The position numbers and the translations under genes were made by a program. Shown in pieces: positions 1 through 6,174 of a stretch of 12,240 nucleotides of DNA (positions are counted from its first letter, which is position 1; each line of letters begins with the position of its first letter). The stretch lies in contig DYHC01000026.1 of NCBI GenBank assembly GCA_020724325.1, positions 1-12,240 of the forward strand. The letters are read 5' to 3'. The DNA is from Melioribacter roseus. GTDB taxonomy: Bacteria > Bacteroidota > Ignavibacteria > Ignavibacteriales > Melioribacteraceae. The notes below the pieces were generated by a model. That model ran no database searches. It was not told the DNA's origin and saw nothing but the letters and a program-made list of their open reading frames with translations.

Positions 1-2
1 GG

Positions 3-386
3 GGAAGGATAATTAACGTAACATCTTTAACAGTAAAACAGCCAGTTGATAATCTTATCCTTTCAAATTCTATTAGAAGCGCTGTTACAGCGTGGGCTAA
101 GACGTTAAGTAATCAGGTAGGAAAGTATAATATTACAGTTAACAATGTAGCACCGGGTTATACACTTACTGCTCGCTTATACGAGCTGGCTGTAAATCGT
201 GCTAAACTTAGCGGCGATTCTCATGAACATGTTCTTGCTTCTATTGCTAATGATGTGCCTATGAAAAGATTAGCCCGACCTGATGAAGTAGGATCTTTGA
301 TTGTGTACCTTGCATCTGAACAAGCCGGATTTATTACTGGGTCTACTATTGCGGTTGATGGTGGAGTGATAAAATCAACTTATTAA
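3..386 (+). CDS. SDR-family oxidoreductase-like protein, atypical active site (3' part only)
   Basis: Only the last 127 codons are present; the gene starts before the window. The visible part is the C-terminal half of a Rossmann-fold short-chain dehydrogenase/reductase, with ITVNNVAPGYT (codons from about 129) as the usual 'I.VN.V.PG' strand and loop, the MKRLARPDEVG helix, and the C-terminal FITGSTIAVDGG signature. The active-site Ser is at 24-26. The residue 13 places later, normally the catalytic Tyr, is Ser (63-65), and the residue four further on, normally Lys, is Arg (75-77), giving LSNSIR in place of YxxxK. Family knowledge: a beta-ketoacyl-ACP-reductase-like SDR subgroup has this LSN..R pattern, so this is more likely an atypical SDR than a broken one. 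Substrate and true enzymatic activity are unknown. The stop codon touches the repeat array of the next element. Confidence 0.85.
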   Translation, partial: GRIINVTSLTVKQPVDNLILSNSIRSAVTAWAKTLSNQVGKYNITVNNVAPGYTLTARLYELAVNRAKLSGDSHEHVLASIANDVPMKRLARPDEVGSLIVYLASEQAGFITGSTIAVDGGVIKSTY

Positions 387-388
387 TG

Positions 389-430
389 GAGAATTGAGAA
401 TTGAGAATGGAGAATGGAGAATTGAGAAAG
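389..430 (+). repeat. 7-bp tandem array, left arm (GAGAATT/GAGAATG x6)
   Basis: Six consecutive heptamers are seen: GAGAATT, GAGAATT, GAGAATG, GAGAATG, GAGAATT and GAGAAAG. The array is purine-rich on the + strand and ends 2 bp before the ATG at 433. It can be read through in frame from a TTG at 394, which would give a repeat-coded leader (RIENGEWRIEKE). It may also supply a weak purine-rich ribosome-binding region for the ORF. Confidence 0.9.
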
Positions 431-432
431 AA

Positions 433-810
433 ATGAAAATATTTGAAAAGCATGTTGAGTATGGGAATCCGATTCTTGATAAGAGTTTTAAATTTAGTTC
501 TAGAGTTGTAAAGTTCTACTTAATAAAAATTAAAGATGAGTATCATCTTAAAGATTTATTCAAACAATTTTTGCGATGCGGTACTTCAATAGGAGCAAAT
601 ATTGCTGAATCTCAAGAAGCAGCTTCCAAAAAAGATTTTATTAATAAATTATCCATAGCATTAAAAGAAGCACGTGAATCTGAATATTGGTTAAAATTAT
701 TGAAAGAATCTTCAATTCTAAATGAAAAAGAGTTTTTCAGTTTAATGAATGACTGCGATGAATTAATACGTTTATTAGTATCGATTCTAAAAAAATCAAA
801 GGAGAATTAA
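433..810 (+). CDS. Four-helix-bundle protein (23S rRNA intervening-sequence / S23 family)
   Basis: This is a 125-residue protein of the family found in 23S rRNA intervening sequences and related to the Avd accessory protein of diversity-generating retroelements. Visible hallmarks are GNPILDKSF near residue 11, RCGTSIGANIAES (48-60), and the helix KKDFINKLSIALKEARESEYWL (66-87), followed by a final leucine-rich helix (about 109-121). The composition is charged and amphipathic, with no signal peptide or membrane segment. The ATG at 433 is chosen because the family begins just before the 'NPILDKS' segment; an upstream in-frame TTG (394) would only add residues coded by the 7-bp repeats. The family is thought to bind nucleic acid as an oligomer through basic surfaces, but its cellular role is not settled. 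The stop codon overlaps the first unit of the right-hand repeat array. No rRNA gene or reverse transcriptase lies nearby. Confidence 0.88.
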   Translation: MKIFEKHVEYGNPILDKSFKFSSRVVKFYLIKIKDEYHLKDLFKQFLRCGTSIGANIAESQEAASKKDFINKLSIALKEARESEYWLKLLKESSILNEKEFFSLMNDCDELIRLLVSILKKSKEN

Positions 811-843
811 TTCTCAATTCGCAATTCTCAATTCTCAATTCAC
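809..843 (+). repeat. 7-bp tandem array, right arm (AATTCTC x5, inverse of the left arm)
   Basis: Five consecutive heptamers are seen: AATTCTC, AATTCGC, AATTCTC, AATTCTC and AATTCAC. On the opposite strand they read GAGAATT, the same unit as the left array, so the two arrays face each other across the four-helix-bundle gene. The first unit starts inside the stop codon of that gene. Confidence 0.9.
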
Positions 844-858
844 AACTTTGGTTCTGTT

Positions 859-2415
<1,557 letters not shown>

Positions 2416-2453
2416 AAGCTATTTATCGGAATACAAGAGCTAAAAATTATTAT

Positions 2454-2551
2454 GGGCATCTCTAAAAACTATTTTTTAGGTAAATAGAACACGGATAAAC
2501 ACAGATAAAACTGATTTCCGCAGATTGCATTTGAAGTTTTTAGAGATGCCC
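2454..2551. repeat. 98-bp unit with 17-bp perfect terminal inverted repeats
   Basis: GGGCATCTCTAAAAACT at 2454-2470 is the exact reverse complement of 2535-2551. The 64-bp interior carries a 10-bp direct repeat, ACACGGATAA (2489-2498) and ACACAGATAA (2499-2508), followed by AACTGATTT. It has no ORF of note. The shape fits a miniature inverted-repeat element or a long transcript hairpin at the end of the oxidoreductase gene. I recall similar CACGGATAA strings as scattered intergenic repeats in environmental genomes, but this is not verified here. Confidence 0.7.
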
Positions 2552-2577
2552 TTATATGACTTAAAATGAGCATTGTC

Positions 2578-2599
2578 AAAATCTTGATCAAGATTTTTT
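2578..2599. terminator. Candidate intrinsic terminator (20-bp perfect palindrome plus T run)
   Basis: AAAATCTTGATCAAGATTTT (2578-2597) is a perfect palindrome that forms an 8-bp stem with a GATC loop, and the T run extends to 2599 on the + strand. It lies 160 bp after the oxidoreductase stop, between convergent genes. The stem is AT-rich and hence weak, so the call is tentative. Confidence 0.4.
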
Positions 2600-2620
2600 C
2601 TACTCGAAGGAGCAAATTTA

Positions 2621-2680
2621 ACAACCTTGAAGGTCATGAGTAAATAACTAACAACTCCAGACCTTCAAGGTTTAGGTTGT
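2621..2680. repeat. Palindromic dispersed repeat, copy A (CCTTGAAGG arms)
   Basis: AACCTTGAAGGTC (2623-2635) pairs with GACCTTCAAGGTT (2660-2672), a 13-bp perfect inverted repeat with a 24-nt loop. Read on the - strand, the whole unit (CCTAAACCTTGAAGGTC, then GGAGTTGTTA, then CATGACCTTCAAGG) closely matches copy B at 8914-8970, so it is a dispersed family and not a single hairpin. Confidence 0.8.
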
Positions 2681-2705
2681 GCTCTCAGAATAATTCAGGA
2701 ATGCA

Positions 2706-2746
2706 ATTTCGAAGGGTCCCGACTTGTCGGGAGAATGAGAAATGAC
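2706..2746. repeat. Hairpin-bearing dispersed repeat (TCCCGACTTGTCGGGA)
   Basis: A 7-bp stem, TCCCGAC (2717-2723) with GTCGGGA (2726-2732), is flanked by ATTTCGAAGGG on the left and GAATGAGAAATGAC on the right. The reverse complement matches 9146-9186 almost base for base outside a few substitutions, and the same 16-base hairpin occurs at 9028-9043. It lies 30 bp past the efp stop codon and could act as a 3' end structure for the minus-strand operon, but it has no T tract. Confidence 0.75.
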
Positions 2747-2775
2747 AAGCTATTGTATTCAGAAGTTACAAATAA

Positions 2776-3339
2776 TTATTCTTTAACTCTTTCTACATAA
2801 TCGCCGGTTCGCGTATCAATTTTAAGTAAGTCACCCTCGTTTACAAACAATGGAACGTTTACAGTGGCGCCAGTTTCAATCTTAGCCGGTTTTAGTGTAT
2901 TTGTTGCTGTATCTCCTTTAACTCCCGGTTCTGTATATATAACTCTCAAATTAACAAACAAAGGTAATTCAACAGCAACAATTTGATTTCCATCCAGCAG
3001 CAGATCAATATTTGTATTTTCCTTAAGAAATTGTTGACCTTCGCCAATTAATTCAGGTGCAATATTAATTTGTTCATAAGTTTCATTGTGCATTAAGACA
3101 AAATCGGCGCCGTCACGATAAAGATATTGGTATTGATGTCTTTCAACACGGACGTCATCTACTGCTTCGCCGGATCGGAATCTATTTTCCACAACTTTAC
3201 CGGTTTTCATATTCTTCAATTTAGTTCTAACAAATGCACGCCAGTTACCCGGGTTAACATGCTGAAATTCAACGATCGACCATAATTCATTATTCCACCT
3301 TATAACCATTCCGGTTCTGAAATCGGAAGTTGTTGCCAT
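2776..3339 (-). CDS. efp: Translation elongation factor P with Asn at the loop tip
   Basis: This 187-residue protein is the usual EF-P length. EF-P enters the ribosomal E site and helps peptide-bond formation at proline stretches. The N-terminal KOW-like domain starts MATTSDFRTGMVI, the OB domain is in the middle (YQYLYRDGADFVLM), and the C-terminal domain carries TYTEPGVKGDTATN-like and ATVNVPLFVNEGDLLKIDT segments with the family's terminal TRTGDYVERVKE. The loop normally reading PGKG reads PGNWRAF (30-36). Counting from the conserved FR, N32 takes the place of the E. coli modified Lys34, so lysylation or rhamnosylation at this site is not possible. Green sulfur bacteria are remembered to have PGNLRAF, which supports a lineage trait. 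A GGAG motif sits 7 nt before the ATG. The gene is last in the minus-strand cluster, 70 bp after tyrA. Confidence 0.95.
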   Translation of the reverse strand: MATTSDFRTGMVIRWNNELWSIVEFQHVNPGNWRAFVRTKLKNMKTGKVVENRFRSGEAVDDVRVERHQYQYLYRDGADFVLMHNETYEQINIAPELIGEGQQFLKENTNIDLLLDGNQIVAVELPLFVNLRVIYTEPGVKGDTATNTLKPAKIETGATVNVPLFVNEGDLLKIDTRTGDYVERVKE

Positions 3340-3409
3340 TATTAATCTCCATAGTTCTGAAATTTTTGCGGTGTAAAAATAATAATAAGGATGGAGTTAT
3401 ACTATTGTT

Positions 3410-4483
3410 TTAGTTTACCTTAAAGCCGGATTCACTTAAAAATCTTTTAGCCCGTTTAGCAGTTTCATCGCTTTCAAATGAAACTCTGAATGTTCCTCCG
3501 GTTCCTTCGCGAACTTTTAGCAGCTCTATATCTTTAATGTTTATTCCATTGTTATACAGTAAAGATGTTAATTTTGCTAAGACGCCGGGTTCATCTTTAA
3601 CATAAACAAAGATATCGAACAGGGAATTTATAAATCCTTTTGTGTTTCGCGGGATCTCATCTCGTTTTATTCTTGCACTCTCAAATTTTTTATGAATTGA
3701 TTCAGGATCCCCGGATGATAAAATTTTTTTCATGTTTTGCAGATCATTAATAAAATTATCGATTGCATAAACAATATTATTCTTATTATAACCAAAAACC
3801 GATTTCCAAATTTCAAAATCACTCGATGCAATTCTTGTCATATCTCTGAATCCTCCGGCTGCAAAGTCGAAGAAGTTGATATCGTTCTCTTTAAGACTTG
3901 CTGAATTAATCAATGAGACAGCAATCAATTGGGGCAGATGGCTTACTGAAGCTACAACAATATCATGAACTTTAGAATTCAGAAAAGTTATTCGCGCACC
4001 AAGCAGATTAATTATTTCCAGCAATGAATTAATTTTTGGATCTTTTGATTCTGCATCGCATAAAATATAAACTGCGTTTTCAAATAAAGTTGGATCTGAA
4101 TTTTGGAATCCGCTTACTTCTTTACCTGTCATCGGATGTCCTCCGATGTAAATACCTTTTGAAGAAGACCGATTCCATATTTCGCGAAATGGAGATTTAA
4201 CGCCGCACACATCGGTTATTATTTGATTCTCTTTTAACAGAGGAATCAATTTTGTAAATATTTTTATTGATTCATCCACAGGAAGGGAGAGGAAAATTAT
4301 TTCACTCTCAAGAGATTGTTCAACGCATTCTAATTTTTTGTCAATTACTCCAAGAGAATAAGCACTTAAAAGAACCTCGTCGGTATCGTATGCGCTAATT
4401 TTTATGTCAGCCGATTGTCTCAAAGCTTTTGCAATGGAGCCGCCAATTAATCCAAGTCCTATTATTGAAACACTTGCAGCCAA
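3410..4483 (-). CDS. tyrA: Prephenate dehydrogenase with C-terminal ACT domain
   Basis: This 357-residue enzyme performs the NAD-dependent oxidative decarboxylation of prephenate to 4-hydroxyphenylpyruvate in tyrosine synthesis. The Rossmann motif GLGLIGGS has its glycines at 9, 11 and 14, and D33 is the likely NAD-ribose contact. H116 in GGHPMTG is the expected catalytic His, H182 lies in SHLPQL, and FAAGGFRDMTRIASS carries the expected substrate-binding Arg. Residues from about 290 form an ACT domain (VYVKDEPGVLAKLTSLLYNN), which suggests feedback control by an aromatic amino acid. The start is TTG at 4483, immediately after the aroF stop codon TAG; no ATG lies near, and the glycine motif must begin within about 10 residues. 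GGAAGGG 8 nt upstream supports this start. The gene is almost certainly translationally coupled to aroF. Confidence 0.93.
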   Translation of the reverse strand: MAASVSIIGLGLIGGSIAKALRQSADIKISAYDTDEVLLSAYSLGVIDKKLECVEQSLESEIIFLSLPVDESIKIFTKLIPLLKENQIITDVCGVKSPFREIWNRSSSKGIYIGGHPMTGKEVSGFQNSDPTLFENAVYILCDAESKDPKINSLLEIINLLGARITFLNSKVHDIVVASVSHLPQLIAVSLINSASLKENDINFFDFAAGGFRDMTRIASSDFEIWKSVFGYNKNNIVYAIDNFINDLQNMKKILSSGDPESIHKKFESARIKRDEIPRNTKGFINSLFDIFVYVKDEPGVLAKLTSLLYNNGINIKDIELLKVREGTGGTFRVSFESDETAKRAKRFLSESGFKVN

Positions 4484-5497
4484 CTATAATTCCCTTCCAA
4501 TAGCAGTGGCAATTAGACGTAGTTCTTCAACTAATTTAATAAAAGAATTCGGCAGAAGGGCTTGAGGTCCATCGCTAAGAGCATTCTCCGGGTCGTCGTG
4601 GATTTCTATCATCAGTCCATCTGCGCCGGCAGCAACTGCCGCACGAGCCATTGGCGGAACCTGATCCCTTAATCCAGTTGCATGCGATGGGTCGCCGAAT
4701 ATAGGCAAATGACTTTTTTTATGAACTACAGGAATTGCTGAAAGATCAAACGTATTGCGTGTATATTGCTCGAATGTTCTAATCCCTCGCTCGCATAGAA
4801 ACACATCTTTGTTGCCGTTTGATAAAATATATTCAGCGGACATTAACCATTCTTCAATTGTAGCTGCAATACCGCGTTTAAGCATAACAGGTTTTATAGT
4901 TTTGCCAAGTTCTTTTAATAGAGAATAATTCTGCATGTTACGTGCACCAACCTGGTAGATATCAACATAAGGTTCCATTAATTCTATTTGATCAATTTGC
5001 ATCACCTCCGAAATTACAAGTAAGTTATTCTCATCTGCGGCAGCTCTAATTATTTTCAATCCTTCAACACCCAATCCTTGAAACGAGTAAGGGGATGTCC
5101 GCGGTTTAAAAGCGCCGCCTCTTAAAATTTTTCCGCCCACTTCTTTAACTACCGCTGCCATTCTAAAAATTTGCGCTTCACTCTCTATTGAACAAGGACC
5201 TGCAATTAACACAACTTTCTTTCCGCCTATCTCAACATCTTTAATTTTTATGATTGTGTCTTCTTCGTGAAAACTTCTACTCGCTAATTTATATGGTGTA
5301 GTAACCCGATATACTTCTGCAACTCCATCAAGAATACTTATTTTTCTCGTATCGAAATTTGGCTGAACACCAATTGCACCGATTATTGTTCTTTCGACAC
5401 CTGTTGACTTATGAACCTGAAACCCGTAGGATTCCAGATGCTTTACTACATTATCTATTTGTACTTCAGTCGCATTTTTTTCAAGAATTATAACCAA
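4484..5497 (-). CDS. aroF: 3-deoxy-7-phosphoheptulonate (DAHP) synthase, type I beta
   Basis: This 337-residue enzyme condenses phosphoenolpyruvate and erythrose 4-phosphate in the first step of the shikimate pathway. The N-terminal ferredoxin-like regulatory domain covers about residues 1-70 (VQIDNVVKHLESYGFQVH, VERTIIGAIG), and a TIM barrel follows. C102 (AGPCSIES), H272 (GDPSHATG), E298 (MIEIH) and D309 (LSDGPQ) are the metal ligands and have the same residue numbers as I recall for the Thermotoga maritima enzyme. GGAFKPRTSPYSFQGLG (127-143) and KRG (207-209) bind substrate. The start is TTG: MVIILEKNAT aligns with the usual family N terminus, and GGAG lies 6 nt before it. The regulatory domain implies feedback by tyrosine, phenylalanine or a related compound; which one cannot be seen. 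It sits 17 bp after the lipoprotein gene and directly abuts tyrA. Confidence 0.94.
   Translation of the reverse strand: MVIILEKNATEVQIDNVVKHLESYGFQVHKSTGVERTIIGAIGVQPNFDTRKISILDGVAEVYRVTTPYKLASRSFHEEDTIIKIKDVEIGGKKVVLIAGPCSIESEAQIFRMAAVVKEVGGKILRGGAFKPRTSPYSFQGLGVEGLKIIRAAADENNLLVISEVMQIDQIELMEPYVDIYQVGARNMQNYSLLKELGKTIKPVMLKRGIAATIEEWLMSAEYILSNGNKDVFLCERGIRTFEQYTRNTFDLSAIPVVHKKSHLPIFGDPSHATGLRDQVPPMARAAVAAGADGLMIEIHDDPENALSDGPQALLPNSFIKLVEELRLIATAIGREL
4492..4498 (-). promoter_or_regulatory. Ribosome-binding site deciding the TTG start of tyrA
   Basis: GGAAGGG on the - strand ends 8 nt before the TTG at 4483 and lies inside the last codons of aroF. It supports a TTG start that directly follows the aroF stop codon. 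Confidence 0.65.
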
Positions 5498-5503
5498 TTT
5501 TTT

Positions 5504-5507
5504 CTCC
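5504..5507 (-). promoter_or_regulatory. Ribosome-binding site deciding the TTG start of aroF
   Basis: GGAG on the - strand lies 6 nt before TTG at 5497, inside the 17-bp gap after the lipoprotein gene. An ATG 15 bp upstream of the TTG is in another frame and soon stops, so TTG is the start. Confidence 0.65.
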
Positions 5508-5514
5508 GCATTTA

Positions 5515-6174
5515 TTAATCATGAAATTTTTTTTCACCAGCTTTTATCGCAATAGGAATGTTATCCTCTTTAGTAGGTATCGCACAAGAGTAATCAGGAT
5601 TGTAAGCGCAATAAGGATTATATGCCAAATTAAAATCGATCTCGTAAACATGATTTGGATCTTCTACTTTTTCGAAATCGATATATCTTCCAACTCCGTA
5701 AGTATCTTTATTTGTTGTGGAATCAGTAAACCAGATTGAGTAGTAAAACATTCCATTTTTTGAAGCGCTCTTATAAACATTTATTTTGTGATTTTTCCCC
5801 GGGTAGTTGAATTGTACATATCCATACTTTACGGTTTTTCTCTCTTCTCCTTTTGTACCGAAAATTGTGATTGTATCTTTCAATTCATATTCATATAGCT
5901 TACTCTTAAAAACAAAATCCGGATCCACATCGAAATAATTTAGATTATGGAATATAACTTTACCTTTGAAGTTAAACGGTGAATTGGGATTGTTCTTCAT
6001 CCATTCATTTTTTTCTTTTCTCAACTCTTCAATTCTAAAAATATATTCTTTCTGTTCGGGTGTAAGGTTTTTGCCGCATCCGGCAAGAACGATAAATAAA
6101 ATTAAAACGTTAGTTACACGTATTAAGCTGATTCGCGCGGTTAAAGAAATTATTTGATCAATCATTTTTCTCAT
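5515..6174 (-). CDS. DUF1684 family lipoprotein
   Basis: This 219-residue predicted lipoprotein has basic residues up to R19, a hydrophobic stretch at 20-31 and the lipobox LAGC with C33. A charged helix (EQKEYIFRIEELRKEKNEWMK) follows, and then the DUF1684 domain: SPFNFKGKVIFHNLNYFDVD, an all-beta middle, DTYGVGRYIDF (157-167), and the very conserved DFNLAYNPYCAY (180-191) with a final IPIAIKAGEK. The family is common in Bacteroidota and haloarchaea, and its biochemical function is unknown to me; here it should sit on the periplasmic side of a membrane. The start ATG at 6174 overlaps the mutS end by 17 bp; ATG at 6165 (8-bp overlap) is equally possible. The overlap and the 17-bp gap to aroF place it in the same transcript, with no obvious link to the neighbours' functions. 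Confidence 0.87.
   Translation of the reverse strand: MRKMIDQIISLTARISLIRVTNVLILFIVLAGCGKNLTPEQKEYIFRIEELRKEKNEWMKNNPNSPFNFKGKVIFHNLNYFDVDPDFVFKSKLYEYELKDTITIFGTKGEERKTVKYGYVQFNYPGKNHKINVYKSASKNGMFYYSIWFTDSTTNKDTYGVGRYIDFEKVEDPNHVYEIDFNLAYNPYCAYNPDYSCAIPTKEDNIPIAIKAGEKKFHD

Larger units (their letters stand above)
387..845 (+). mobile_element. putative inverted-repeat-bounded four-helix-bundle gene unit (intervening-sequence-like)
   Basis: The unit consists of a 7-bp repeat array (389-430), an ORF (433-810) and a complementary 7-bp repeat array (809-843). Perfect pairing is possible between 391-408 and 824-841 (18 bp) and between 419-428 and 811-820 (10 bp), leaving the ORF as the loop. The left array begins right after the stop codon of the SDR gene, and the right one ends about 15 bp before the ATG of the FAD oxidoreductase, so the unit fills the whole gap between the two genes. 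Family knowledge: four-helix-bundle proteins of this type are encoded inside intervening sequences of 23S rRNA genes that fold by complementary ends. Mobility and RNA folding here are inferred. No transposase or target-site duplication was found. Confidence 0.45.
2416..2775. other. Repeat-rich gap between convergent genes
   Basis: These 360 bp separate the 3' ends of the FAD oxidoreductase (+) and efp (-). No coding sequence is recognised. The stretch holds, in order, a 98-bp inverted-repeat unit, an AT-rich palindrome resembling a terminator, a CCTTGAAGG palindromic repeat and a CCCGAC hairpin repeat. The last two have relatives between mutS and the fucosidase. Confidence 0.75.

Noticed and set aside
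394..432. TTG start at 394 giving a 138-residue four-helix-bundle protein
   Set aside because: The extra 13 residues are coded by the 7-bp repeats and lie before the family's normal N terminus; ATG at 433 fits better.
433..810. Diversity-generating retroelement (the protein resembles Avd)
   Set aside because: No reverse transcriptase, template repeat or variable repeat was found in the window; the protein fits the intervening-sequence branch equally well.
5498..5514. Leader peptide or riboswitch controlling aroF/tyrA
   Set aside because: The gap before aroF is only 17 bp and just holds a ribosome-binding site; there is no room for an attenuator or T-box.
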